Source: Cymbomonas tetramitiformis (taxonomy: Eukaryota > Chlorophyta > Pyramimonadophyceae > Pyramimonadales > Pyramimonadaceae). Taken from it: 64,000 nucleotides of DNA. Positions 26,466 to 36,385 of the stretch are shown here, one piece after another (the first letter of the stretch is position 1; the number at the start of each line of letters is the position of its first letter). The notes under the pieces are model-generated. The model was not told the origin of the DNA and ran no database searches. It saw only the letters and a list, made by a program, of their open reading frames with translations. The DNA lies in assembly GCA_001247695.2 (NCBI GenBank), contig LGRX02030310.1:1-64000 (forward strand). The letters run 5' to 3'. The position numbers were made by a program, and so were the translations under genes.

Positions 26466-28541
26466 ATGCCCAAGTTTGCATTTACACGTAGAGGGTTGGT
26501 GGCCGAGGCATCATCGGCTTCGAACGATACCGATTTTTTCTGCTGCTCGTGTCAACAACCGGTTAGTTTCGTACGATCTTCGGCGACAACGATCGCGCAT
26601 TTCCGTCACAAAGAGAGGAATGGCGATTGCAGCGAATGCGCACCGCAGCCTGCTCGTCGCGACAACGATGTCGCCCCCCATTTTCCATCGGGCTCTGCGA
26701 CGGCGTGGCACACTGGGTGGCAAGTGTTGGGAGAAATCGCATATCCAGGGCGACGAGAGGTTTACGGGGTTGGAAACGATATTCGGCGGCCACGTGACCT
26801 GGGCGATGGGGAGGCAAACATGATGGTGGAGCTGCAACACTCGCCGATGACCGGGGAGGAGTACGCAGACCGAAATGCGGGTGTAACCTTCGCGACCTGG
26901 ATTTTTGACGCGACGGAGGAGGACGTCATGCAATATCAGTATGCCGAAGGCATTTGGTTTTGTTCCGATCGTTTTCATGAAACGTACAACTCCGACGCCG
27001 ACTGCCGAGTCCTTTTTCACTGCAACGACGGAAACATTTACCAGACAGCAAGCGACGACGTGGTCGATATCGAGACAAACGGAGAGAGAAAGTACGTACG
27101 CATGCTCAAAACTATTGACGCGGAGGCGCGGCGCATGCTCGATAAGTTTTTTGGTCGCACGTGGCCATTGAAGCAGTGGGATGGCGCACCGACTTTTCGG
27201 CAAGCCGCCACGATTGACACGCCTGTCAGGGTACTCAGCGAAGCGGGGCGGCCCGAGATCGATCGCTGGCATCGAAACTTTATGTACCACTTTCCGAGCG
27301 TGCCTCGCATCGTCGTGTCAGCTCCTCCTGGCGCCGGAAAGACGACTGAGATCATCGAAATGATGCGTCGCTGGCAGAAGCGCGCACTGGTAATCACCTT
27401 CAACAAGGGAACGCAGGAGACGATGCAACAACGAATTCAGCAAGTTGGGCTCACTGCAGATGCAAGAACGTTGGATAGCTTATGTTACGATGCGTGTTCC
27501 CGCCCCGAACTTATGCAAAAGTGGTCCGACTGGGAACTGTGCAACCAATTTTGGCCGAAATCTGCAAAATTCAAATTTGGTAAAAGCGGAGGCGGTCGTC
27601 GATCGTCGAACATCATCGATTTTCGTTTCAGACACCCCCGCGCTCATGCGAGTATTTGCAAGCAACATCGGAGATTGGCATTGAAAGGGAGCGACTGGGA
27701 CGGCGAGTTCACGTCGTATCCCGTACAGAAGATTGTCCAAAGTTGTATGACGCATGCGGCATGTCGATATGTGTGCGACCAACGATGTTCTCTCCGCGCC
27801 AAGCTCGACGCGTATGATGTCATACTGGTGGACGAGATGCAGGATCTCATTTCAGCGCAGGAGCAGCGACTTCTCTTTCAGACGAGCAAACCCGTCGTGT
27901 TAGTTGGTGATCCCATGCAGGCAATCAACAACTTTCGAGACGACCCACCGTGCACTAGCTGCCACTTGGAACAAGAGAATGCACCGGCGCTGTCAAACGC
28001 GATCGAGTGGTATGGCACATGGCGTCTCGACAGCTTCACGGTCAGGTTCGTCGAAGAGAGGTTCGAGCGCCGCATGTATTCGTATCGCGCCGTCGATGAT
28101 ACATCGGAGGTCTATTGGAAAGATGAGCTTGTGCACGCGAAAACCCTCGTCATATGTCGTTACAACAAAAATGTGGTCGGGGTGGCGATGCGCTATCCCG
28201 ACATGCGTGTCGTGCGTGGTGAGACTTTGGCGCAACAACTCGCGATTGCAGCAAAAGACAATTCGATGGTAACGCCGATGGCCAAGTACGCTCAAGAGTT
28301 GGCGTACTCGGGAGAACTCGATACCGTGTGTCAAATGCTGCGCGAGCGCAGCGTTCGACTCGCTGATGTGAACGACATGGCAGCGGTGACTACGGTTCAC
28401 CAGGTCAAGGGTTTCGAGTACGACCACTGTGCAGTTCATTCGGATCTGCTCGCACCAGAGAATCGTGATGAGCGAAATATTAGCTTTGTGGCTTTCACCC
28501 GGCACAGAAAATCCCTCGTTGTGATGGCAAAGTCGGATTGA
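26466..28541 (+). CDS. CoiA-like zinc/nuclease domain fused to SF1 (UvrD-like) helicase
   Basis: A 691-residue protein. N terminus: DFFCCSCQQPV and HFRHKERNGDCSEC form the CxxC...HxxH/C knuckle of CoiA-type competence proteins. GDGEANMMVELQHSPM then provides the E-x-Q core of a PD-(D/E)XK-like nuclease. C-terminal helicase: SAPPGAGKTTE (Walker A), ALVITFNKGTQE (Ia), ILVDEMQDL (Walker B), LVGDPMQAI (III), TVHQVKGFEYDH (V) and ISFVAFTRHRKSLVV (VI). CoiA promotes recombination in bacteria and SF1 helicases unwind DNA, so a nuclease-helicase for end processing is plausible. Direct repeats flank the gene on both sides, suggesting it moved in as a unit. Confidence 0.85.
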   Translation: MPKFAFTRRGLVAEASSASNDTDFFCCSCQQPVSFVRSSATTIAHFRHKERNGDCSECAPQPARRDNDVAPHFPSGSATAWHTGWQVLGEIAYPGRREVYGVGNDIRRPRDLGDGEANMMVELQHSPMTGEEYADRNAGVTFATWIFDATEEDVMQYQYAEGIWFCSDRFHETYNSDADCRVLFHCNDGNIYQTASDDVVDIETNGERKYVRMLKTIDAEARRMLDKFFGRTWPLKQWDGAPTFRQAATIDTPVRVLSEAGRPEIDRWHRNFMYHFPSVPRIVVSAPPGAGKTTEIIEMMRRWQKRALVITFNKGTQETMQQRIQQVGLTADARTLDSLCYDACSRPELMQKWSDWELCNQFWPKSAKFKFGKSGGGRRSSNIIDFRFRHPRAHASICKQHRRLALKGSDWDGEFTSYPVQKIVQSCMTHAACRYVCDQRCSLRAKLDAYDVILVDEMQDLISAQEQRLLFQTSKPVVLVGDPMQAINNFRDDPPCTSCHLEQENAPALSNAIEWYGTWRLDSFTVRFVEERFERRMYSYRAVDDTSEVYWKDELVHAKTLVICRYNKNVVGVAMRYPDMRVVRGETLAQQLAIAAKDNSMVTPMAKYAQELAYSGELDTVCQMLRERSVRLADVNDMAAVTTVHQVKGFEYDHCAVHSDLLAPENRDERNISFVAFTRHRKSLVVMAKSD

Positions 28542-28595
28542 TTTTTTTCTGACCACATCGACAATCTCCATTTCAGCACTACTGGTTAGAAGAAT

Positions 28596-28631
28596 GCTCC
28601 GATCGAACGGAAACGGGAAATGGGTTTAATA
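28596..28631. repeat. 36-bp direct repeat right of the helicase gene
   Basis: Match to 26069-26104; the accompanying TGGCAAAATCGGGTTAAA is at 28701-28718. Confidence 0.85.
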
Positions 28632-28740
28632 AGTTCATTTCTGCACTTTCCTTCGCTTTGATCATCGAATATTCGACTCGTCGACAGAAGTAAGGGCATT
28701 TGGCAAAATCGGGTTAAACATTTTTTGGCCGGAGCGAAAA

Positions 28741-29088
28741 ACACGCGCGCGCGCGAAGCACACCTGGCGCGCGCGCAAAAATTGACACTTGGTCTGAACC
28801 CGCCGATTTGGCTTCGACGTACAACCTCGAAAACCGAAAAACCCGTCCTCGCAGATCTTTTCCTGGGAGTCAGTTTTTGGCCAGGGTCGCGGACCTGCGG
28901 ACTTGGTTTGGCAACGAGGTTTTTTGGAGTCCGAATGTGTAGGGGGTGAAGACCTGTGAGCTCAAGTTGGATGTGATATTTTTAAGGTAACATTCTTGAG
29001 ACGTAACCAGGATATCGTGATTTCGGAGTTCGCCGCGACGACCTCGAAAGCGAAGTTGCTTGGAGTAGATCTTTGAGTCGCTCCAGTT
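28741..29088. repeat. Composite about 350-bp repeat, copy 1, including a CG-hairpin
   Basis: Starts with a CG-hairpin (arms at 28744-28756 and 28766-28776, loop without a long G run). It continues through AACCCGCCGATTTGGCTTC, GGTCGCGGACCTGCGGAC and GCGAAGTTGCTTGGAGTAGA. The same order occurs in reverse complement at 39463-39820. Part of it resembles MITE family 1. Confidence 0.8.
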
Positions 29089-29175
29089 GTGATCTGTGTC
29101 GATCGAACTGCCGCCGGTTCGAGGGTCGCGGTGTTGTAATCGATCAGAGTCGCGCAGATCGTCTCTGAAGAAAGC

Positions 29176-30933
29176 ATGTCGCTCTCTGAATCGTTTCCAA
29201 GCGCTTTCCGACGGGGATGCACTCCCCAAAAGCTGGTTCACTGTTTACTCACGGACTTTTGGAATACCGAGATCGATCCACTTTTATCTCCGGACGACAG
29301 GGCGATCTTGAGAATGACGTGCAGGGAGGCCAGACAACGTTACGCCGTATGCGTGCGGCTGCGGGCTTATGACCTGATGAGCGCGACGCCCTCTCTCTTC
29401 GACTTCGTATTCGCGCGCCTGCAAGAGGATTCACACGGTGCTGACGAGAGTTGGTTTCCCGGATTGCTGCACGAAGTCGCTAAGCGCGGAAATCTGGAGA
29501 CGCTGAAGCGCGCTCACGTCTTGAATTCGTCATGGGTTTCCAACCTGGCTTGCGTACTCGCCGCACGCGAAGGGCATCTGGCCTGTTTGGCGTATGCGCA
29601 TGAGAACGGCTGTCCGTGGAAGCCAGTTATCGATATCGTGCTTCACGAGGACGTGTTGGAGTCCGCCGCCGCTGGCGGTCACCTAGCCTGTCTGGCGTAC
29701 GCTCATCGGCACGGCTGCAAGGGCGACATCGGCTACGCAGCTGTGGCAGCGGCCCATCACGGTCACCTGGAATGCTTGAGGTACGCGAAGGAGCATCGTT
29801 TTGCCTGGAACGAGGAGCTCATCCACCACGAGGCGACGATGGGGGGTCATGTGGCCTGCCTCAAGTTCGCTTATGAGAACGGAGGTATCTTCCATTTTAG
29901 TTCCGACCTGTGCGGGATCGCCGCACGTAATGGTCATCTCGACTGCCTGCGCTATCTCCACGACCATCGCGATCCGGAAGATCTACCGGACTCTTGGGCG
30001 AGTACGATGGCCGCCCGTCACGGCCACCTAGACTGTTTGGCATTCGCTCACGAGCACGACTTTGGCTGGGACGAAGAGACCTGCTGCGCCGCGGCGCTTC
30101 ACGGCCATCTGCAGTGCCTGATCTACGCGCACGAGAATGGCTGTGCGTGGGGTCCTTCGACCCTGGAGCGGTCCGCCGCGGAGGGCCGGTTGGAGTGCTT
30201 GCGCTACGCGCACGAGCACGGCTGTCGGCCTAGCCCACACGTGTGTTTTTACGCGGCCACGCGTAGGAGCCTCGCGTGTCTGCGATACGCTCACGAGGCT
30301 GGCTATCCGTGGGACGTGGAGGTTTGTCGCAACGCGGCCGAAGGTGGATGGCTCGAGGGCCTCACGTACGCTCACGAAGCCGGTTGCCCCTGGAACGCAG
30401 ATGTCTGCCGAGATGCGGCCAGCAACCTGGAATGCCTCAAGTACGCGCACGAGAACGGCTGCCCGTGGAACGAGGACACGCCACATCTAGCGGCGATACT
30501 GGGTAAACTGGATTGCCTGAGATACGCGCACGAGCACAACTGTCCGTGGGACGATGTGCTCTGCGAATTTGCCTCGTATTTCGGTAAGCTAGACTGCTTG
30601 ATCTACGCGCACGAGCACGGCTGTCCGTGGACTAAGAAGACCTGCGAAGCCGCGGCGACGATGAACAACTTGGAGTGTCTCAGATACGCGCACGAGCACG
30701 GCTGTCCGTGGACTAAGAAGACCTGCGAGGCCGCGGCGACGATGAACAACTTGGAGTGTCTCAGATACGCGCACGAGCACGGATGCGCGTGGGCCGAGGA
30801 GACGTGCGAGGCCGCGGCGAAGATGAGCAACTGGGAGTGCCTGAGGTACGCGATCGATCACGGCTGCCCGCGCAAAGAGAGGACATTTGAGAGCACGTGG
30901 GGAGTCGACGTTGAGCAGCTTTCCGAAGCCTGA
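29176..30933 (+). CDS. F-box-like ankyrin-type repeat protein, long array
   Basis: A 585-residue protein. The N terminus (LTDFWNTEIDPLLSPDDRAI followed by LRMTCREARQRY) resembles an F-box. About 16 short units follow of the type CLRYAHEHGCPW, each spaced 25-30 residues. This is the Trp/Cys-rich ankyrin variant common in amoebal giant viruses, oomycetes and haptophytes. Two neighbouring units (KKTCEAAATMNNLE) are exact copies, indicating recent unit duplication. F-box/ankyrin proteins usually bring targets to host SCF ubiquitin ligases. A broken paralogue lies at 42293-42610. Confidence 0.85.
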   Translation: MSLSESFPSAFRRGCTPQKLVHCLLTDFWNTEIDPLLSPDDRAILRMTCREARQRYAVCVRLRAYDLMSATPSLFDFVFARLQEDSHGADESWFPGLLHEVAKRGNLETLKRAHVLNSSWVSNLACVLAAREGHLACLAYAHENGCPWKPVIDIVLHEDVLESAAAGGHLACLAYAHRHGCKGDIGYAAVAAAHHGHLECLRYAKEHRFAWNEELIHHEATMGGHVACLKFAYENGGIFHFSSDLCGIAARNGHLDCLRYLHDHRDPEDLPDSWASTMAARHGHLDCLAFAHEHDFGWDEETCCAAALHGHLQCLIYAHENGCAWGPSTLERSAAEGRLECLRYAHEHGCRPSPHVCFYAATRRSLACLRYAHEAGYPWDVEVCRNAAEGGWLEGLTYAHEAGCPWNADVCRDAASNLECLKYAHENGCPWNEDTPHLAAILGKLDCLRYAHEHNCPWDDVLCEFASYFGKLDCLIYAHEHGCPWTKKTCEAAATMNNLECLRYAHEHGCPWTKKTCEAAATMNNLECLRYAHEHGCAWAEETCEAAAKMSNWECLRYAIDHGCPRKERTFESTWGVDVEQLSEA

Positions 30934-31692
30934 ACCGAACGGGAACTTCTACTCCGACAACTCGATACACATCCGACGGTCGTCGTTGCCGGAGCGATCT
31001 CAGTCATCGATCTAGTAAACTGGTTATGTACGTCCGAGCGGAGGATCGTTAGCTTCTGGCACTCGGTGAAGCGTGAAAGTCGTGCACTTTATGGGAGCGG
31101 CCCAGAAGAAAGAGGAAGTCTGCGACCGCTTTGGCTGTGATTCCCACGAGATGCCTGAAGAGCTTGCGGAAGTGACTTCTTCTCTCCTATTATCATGTCT
31201 GCTTTTTTTATATTTTAGATAGAAGTGATATTATCATTATTATTATTATTATTATCATTATTATTCTCATTATTATAACAGTAATATATTACGGTAGTAA
31301 TACATCATTCGTAATAAAATACAACATGTCACGACGAAAGACTTTTCACATCGATCGGGGGGGGAGCGGGGTGGTTTTCGAGTTTGAACGGAATCGCTAT
31401 TCAAATTTTCGTATGCATGTGCGTTCCATTATCGTCCGCTTCCTCTTTCTGACCAAAATTGCGAAATCTCACGAACAGTTTTTTTTAAAGCTCGCATCGT
31501 GAAAATAAAGCGAGGCGAACCTGGACGCCGTGCTCGCTTCGCCTATCCTCTGGTTAAATACGTTCGTCGCTTGTGTTCGGGGGGTCTGTCGATCGAATTC
31601 CCGGACGCCTCCGATGCGCGCGCACCGGAAACAGCAGAGAAACCATTTCGAGAAAGGTGATCTTAAGCGGAACGGACTTAAGCGATTCAGGT
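30934..31692. other. Intergenic region with ATT microsatellite
   Basis: A TTATTA/TCATTA-rich tract lies at 31222-31280, with a G8 run near 31358. A TTAAATA motif near 31553 may belong to the next gene, whose frame is open upstream without an ATG. Confidence 0.5.
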
Positions 31693-32196
31693 ATGATAGT
31701 CCGCTCATCCTTTATGCGACACCAGTGTCTGTCGGAAATCAGACACGCACTGCAAACGATATTCGGTGACAATAAGGATGAGACCATCAGAAAATTTCAC
31801 CTTAAAGCGCGGAAACAATTATACGGGAGTCGGGTGGTCTGGACCGGGAAGGACGTTTTCATGGCGTACATCACGCGACGATACCCGAAATGTTATCGCA
31901 TGCTTGATTGGAATAGAATGTGGATCTCTCTCACAGAGAAGCGTAGGGTATCGGTCACTTTCAGAGCTTTAGGATATACGAAATCTGAGAAGAACCGTAT
32001 GCAAGGCTTGTACCAATGCATGATGAACCACTGGAGAAGTCGCGGTGCTCTCAGCTATCGGTGGTCGGAGGCGTGGCTATCTTATCACATCTCAGATGAG
32101 AAGCAATCTATGCCTTACGAGGCGTTCATGTACAGGGAGGAGTACGGATTTAAGCGGTTCAGAGAGGACATCGTTCGGATGCAATTGACCTTGTAG
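31693..32196 (+). CDS. Hypothetical basic protein
   Basis: 167 residues from the first in-frame ATG. Rich in Arg, Lys, Tyr and Trp with helical character (LTEKRRVSVTFRALGYTKS). It resembles a small DNA-binding protein in composition only. No family recognised. Confidence 0.5.
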   Translation: MIVRSSFMRHQCLSEIRHALQTIFGDNKDETIRKFHLKARKQLYGSRVVWTGKDVFMAYITRRYPKCYRMLDWNRMWISLTEKRRVSVTFRALGYTKSEKNRMQGLYQCMMNHWRSRGALSYRWSEAWLSYHISDEKQSMPYEAFMYREEYGFKRFREDIVRMQLTL

Positions 32197-32955
32197 CGGA
32201 TAAGAGCACAACCAAGCGTTGGTGTTGTGAATGTGAACAGCTGAAGAGCATACGACCGACGCGTAACAATCATATTCTAACCTATGTAAAAAGCGAGCAT
32301 ACTGTTCTTACACTATTCTCGCACTTGTCTGAGCGATACACCCGAAGCTGCGGCGCCATCCCGATAGTGGAATGAACGAAACCGATATGCAAAGCTTATT
32401 CCGTATCGAACTTGATTCAGACGTCGCCTCGCCTTTGGCGCCGAATGTCTGTTTGTCCGCATCGTATTTGCAAAAACAAACCGGGTGGGTGTTCTCATAA
32501 CGCCTTTTATTCACAGGCGCAGTTTAATGCCTTTCGTCGCGCCTCGGTATTTTTTTCGGTCAGAATCTCCAGAGGCAATTTGTAGATGGGAGAGTCAGCA
32601 TCTTGCGAACGCTTGCTGCGTTTCTCGCCGTCAGGAACACGTATACGGGTGCTCCCCCGAATATAAGGTGCTGAACGAAGTAATCAAATCGGGCAAATGG
32701 ACGGTTCATATATCCGAACTTCGGTGATCAAGCCAGTGTTAAAGACCATCCGACGGCCCTAACATCCTATAAGATTCTTATTTTCGGGGATCCTTATCCT
32801 CCGTGGAGCACCCGTAGCCGATTCGGGGTATACTGTTCGGAGCATCGCTTAAGAAGTTCACGGGGCTTCTCACCAACACGAAAGCCTCGGGTGCGTCGGG
32901 CAGTGCCGTCTGAGCGCGTTTCGGTGGTGCGGGGCTCATAAAAGCGCGGCGGTGC
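32197..32955. other. Intergenic region holding a MITE family 2 copy
   Basis: Apart from the element at 32644-32816 no gene or signal was recognised. Confidence 0.5.
32644..32816. mobile_element. MITE family 2, copy b
   Basis: TACGGGTGCTCCCCCGAATA at the left and the inverted GTGGAGCACCCGTA at the right. Inner words AAGATTCTTATTTTCGG and AAGGTG are shared with 25369-25638. TA at both ends may be the target duplication. Confidence 0.75.
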
Positions 32956-33636
32956 ATGTTCGCTGTGCCGGACATCGGTAAGAAGGGTGATAATGTCGAT
33001 CGACCGTCGATCGATATTGTCGTGTCACGAATAAGGGTCCGCTATAGAATGGCAAACTTTCAGCAGATGACCACCTCGAACGAAGTATCGGTGGTGCGCT
33101 CGATGTACGACGGTAGGCCGCACAGCGGAGTTCACGGTGCAATCGCCACCTTTGAAATGTCGACGATCATACCTCCCGGGATCGTTGATCGAGAAATGCG
33201 TAGGGCTGCTCGAGAAGAAACGCGCGAGACATGCTTAATTCGTGACGATGTTGTTAAAGAAATGCGCCGAATTGATAAAAAAATGTGCGAGGTGGCGTTA
33301 ATGATCTTGAAAGACGCGACGGAGAACCAGTGCGAGGTCGAGAATCTCCGGTTTCACAACAGTCCAAGCGAAGACCGTATCAAAAAAGTATACGGATCGA
33401 TACTTTCCTCTAGGGCGGACGATTTTATCGACTCCCAACCCGATATCCGTTGGAAGCTTGCTTTTTGGGAAGCGAAGAGTGCGCTGTACCCTACGAAGGG
33501 GTTCAATGTTGGCGTGAGCAATTATATACACTCCGAAGCTTTCATGAATTTAAATCCAGATATCTTCAAGGTGGCAAAGCGTAAGTTGCCTGAAGTCAAG
33601 ACACTCCAAGACTTACAAGAGTTCCGTATCAAATGA
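32956..33636 (+). CDS. Hypothetical protein
   Basis: 226 residues (an internal ATG at 33049 would give 195). A charged helical centre (RRAAREETRETCLIRDDVV) is followed by KTLQDLQEFRIK at the end. No family recognised. Single clear frame in its region. Confidence 0.5.
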   Translation: MFAVPDIGKKGDNVDRPSIDIVVSRIRVRYRMANFQQMTTSNEVSVVRSMYDGRPHSGVHGAIATFEMSTIIPPGIVDREMRRAAREETRETCLIRDDVVKEMRRIDKKMCEVALMILKDATENQCEVENLRFHNSPSEDRIKKVYGSILSSRADDFIDSQPDIRWKLAFWEAKSALYPTKGFNVGVSNYIHSEAFMNLNPDIFKVAKRKLPEVKTLQDLQEFRIK

Positions 33637-33976
33637 TACTAGTACTGCGTGATACGAACTACGATCCGGACGCAAAAACAAGGTAGCCGCGCGGTCAGTA
33701 GACACCGAGATCCTCAGATACGGATTGGCCTTACGGATGTCCCTATTTCGCCTATCCGGGTGGTTTTACCGAGGTCATCCACAATTCAGACTCTAGGTGA
33801 TGTTTTGTAAAAAGTTTTAATCTCGAATCGACATACTCTAACAGGCCCAAAACGGGGCTTTGCGAACGATCGCTCGCATGTTTTTCGCAAGCGTAGTTAT
33901 ACAAAAGCCAAGTCTATTGTTCGAGATCGGATGGGTCTGGAGAAGTGTGAAAGACTTTCGGGGAATAAGCGAATTC

Positions 33977-34025
33977 ACGCGCGCGCGCGAGACACACCCC
34001 CCCCCCTATGCTTCGCGCGCGCGAA
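33977..34025. repeat. CG-hairpin element, copy 5
   Basis: ACGCGCGCGCGCGA (33977-33990) and TTCGCGCGCGCGAA (34012-34025) around GACACACCCCCCCCCCC, the same loop words as copy 2. Confidence 0.85.
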
Positions 34026-34202
34026 CGGTTTTGAACGTGAAGTTTGGGTCCGTGAATACCGAATGAACCGACACCTTTCGCGGTAGAGAGAACTCTAGGA
34101 TTCGTATGTTGACGGGCGCGCTTTGTAAGCCTGTCTTTACACAAGAGAAGGCAACATCTACCATACGAGCTTGTTAAAATATACAAGAAACGAGTCAAAG
34201 AA

Positions 34203-34210
34203 TATAAATA
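34203..34210 (+). promoter_or_regulatory. TATA box of the 659-residue RING gene
   Basis: TATAAATA 102-109 bases before the ATG at 34312. Confidence 0.65.
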
Positions 34211-34311
34211 CGTACGATGTGTGTGATAGGTGTACACTCGTGGAATCGAGATCACCCTTCGTCGATACGGCGTTCTTTGTTCAAACAAATATTGACAACA
34301 GCGTACATACA

Positions 34312-36291
34312 ATGAGTGTCGAGTGCTACAAGTTAAACGATGAAGCTTGCAAAAGTTTGCATCCGAATACCTGTCTTTTCGTGCAGAATTTAAACAGAGA
34401 ACATCGCAATTATTGTGTTGCGCCCCAAAATCCACCTCAGCCGCCCATACAGTGCGCCATTTGTTTCGAAGACGACATAGATGACTATTTTACACATTCA
34501 CATTCGACAAAGGACTTTACTGCAAATCGACATCTGTACATTTGCTGGGCGTGCGCTATTAAAGGCGTCATCGATTGTAATATCAAAAAACAAATCAGTA
34601 TTCTCGACAGGGGTGTAAACAAAAGGCACCAGCAACTTGAAAGCCGAATGGAGTGTCCCGTTTGTAAAGTGGATGTTGATGTGACCTTGTTAACAAAGGA
34701 GGACTTAATACAACAGTACGGTACGCTGATATTTGGCGCGGTATGTAGGACTTACGTTCTGAAACACAAAGTAGAGTTTCTAGAGGAGGTACAAGGGATC
34801 GCAGGGGATGGAGTCGCTGAAGATCTAAAGAATTCTGAGTTCGACACGCCCAAAGGAATGTGGTGCATGGTACGTGCGCACAAAGCGTTGGGAGACACAA
34901 CAAGAAAGACTCCGTTAGTGTTAGTACAATCCAATGACATCGACGTTTATCAAGACATTGAAAAAACCATCGACGAGGCTTACGGTCCGTTTATCCAGTC
35001 AAATACGTACATGCTGATTTCAACCGACCATCCTACTTACAAAGTGGTGAAGTCTGCCGATGAGTCTTATAACCAGATGCTGAGCGCTATGTCAAATATG
35101 GATTACGCACCCGTACATCCATTGTCAGAAAACGAACCTCGTATAATACGGTTCCAAAATGAGGAAGACAACCAAATATACGAGGTCTCTGTACGAGTGA
35201 CGAATAATAGAGTGCACGTCTCTGTGCTTCGAAAGGGTCGACCGTCAAATATTGTGTCGCTTGAACTACAAGAGAACGAGCCCTTGCTTGTCGTATCCAA
35301 AACGAGTTCCGATATTCCCGAGTTCTCTTTTATAAAGACTCCAAATTCTAACTTCCTTGTGGCACTGGTTCGCCGACTCGACAGATACACATCGGGTACA
35401 GTTCATTTCACGGATACAATAGTCGCAAACCATCAAGCAAACGACCACGCAACAAATACCGATCAAAGATTTGTAACAGAGGAGCTCGACGCACAAGCGC
35501 TCGTACAGGCACAAATAGAGGAGGACCGATCGATTGCAATCGGACTGGCTTTACGCGAAGAAAATTCTAGTTTACCTGAGCAAGATTACATTTTCATCGA
35601 CTTTGGTGCCCCACTGGTCCACGACGACACCGGCACCAACAAGTTATACTTACGTCTGTATACTAGTCCTCCAATAGGTGAAAATATGCAGCCTGCGGAA
35701 TCGTTCATGCTCGACAAGCGCAAGCATCTTTACTGCGTAGGACAAGACGATCTCGATACAAGACGCAAATTGTACGCGGACGAGTGGACGCCGGAATGTG
35801 GAATAACGTACCTGACGTTTAAAAATACCGGTAATGCAACGCTATGCTTTCCCCGGAAGAGACCCGCGTTTCAATTATACATTCACGACAACGGATTTGT
35901 TAGCGTCGAAAATGCATCTTTTTCGGGCCCTGCTTCGGGAAAGTTTCGTGTTGTTACATACACTCCCGATCAGTTGACAGCAGCCGACATTGAAGAATTC
36001 GACACTTTTAAGGAAGATTTCAAAAAAACCAAAACGTCGGAAAACCGATTCATGACGCCAACAAAAAAGCAGCCTTACAATGTCAAGCCGTCATTGGAAA
36101 GAGCCGATCCGATGACCAGATGGGCGTATTCGGAATGTGTGTATCGTTTTTTCTTTGATCCTAAAACGCGCGACAGTGCGCGAAATTATCCATTTAAAAA
36201 GTTTGATATGCCCGAACCCGAGGAGGATAACGCAAATCCACAAATAGCGAAATCTATCTTTTTCAAATTTGAAATGGTAAATCAAGGGTAA
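34312..36291 (+). CDS. RING-type zinc protein, 659 residues
   Basis: The start after the TATA box was preferred to the longer open frame. The N terminus has a Cys motif (LNDEACKSLHPNTC...RNYC) also present at the N terminus of the convergent gene ending at 36386. Residues about 45-125 form a RING-like domain: CAICFED, CWACAIK and, after a long insert, CPVCKVD. The remaining 500 residues are acidic and unrecognised. RING domains commonly act as E3 ubiquitin ligases. A role in host protein turnover is inferred. Confidence 0.65.
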   Translation: MSVECYKLNDEACKSLHPNTCLFVQNLNREHRNYCVAPQNPPQPPIQCAICFEDDIDDYFTHSHSTKDFTANRHLYICWACAIKGVIDCNIKKQISILDRGVNKRHQQLESRMECPVCKVDVDVTLLTKEDLIQQYGTLIFGAVCRTYVLKHKVEFLEEVQGIAGDGVAEDLKNSEFDTPKGMWCMVRAHKALGDTTRKTPLVLVQSNDIDVYQDIEKTIDEAYGPFIQSNTYMLISTDHPTYKVVKSADESYNQMLSAMSNMDYAPVHPLSENEPRIIRFQNEEDNQIYEVSVRVTNNRVHVSVLRKGRPSNIVSLELQENEPLLVVSKTSSDIPEFSFIKTPNSNFLVALVRRLDRYTSGTVHFTDTIVANHQANDHATNTDQRFVTEELDAQALVQAQIEEDRSIAIGLALREENSSLPEQDYIFIDFGAPLVHDDTGTNKLYLRLYTSPPIGENMQPAESFMLDKRKHLYCVGQDDLDTRRKLYADEWTPECGITYLTFKNTGNATLCFPRKRPAFQLYIHDNGFVSVENASFSGPASGKFRVVTYTPDQLTAADIEEFDTFKEDFKKTKTSENRFMTPTKKQPYNVKPSLERADPMTRWAYSECVYRFFFDPKTRDSARNYPFKKFDMPEPEEDNANPQIAKSIFFKFEMVNQG

Positions 36292-36385
36292 CCATATTCT
36301 GAATGACGTGGATTAAATATTGTGTACCTATGTGATACAAAATGGATTTCGAGTATACAATAGCTCCAAGAGCCGCCAATACGTC

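Larger units (their letters stand above)
33637..34311. other. Intergenic region with CG-hairpin and TATA box
   Basis: No gene seen; contains the hairpin at 33977-34025 and TATAAATA at 34203. Confidence 0.6.

Noticed and set aside
31222..31280. Possible replication origin in the ATT microsatellite
   Set aside because: Simple AT-rich repeat with no inverted repeats or binding-site pattern to support an origin.
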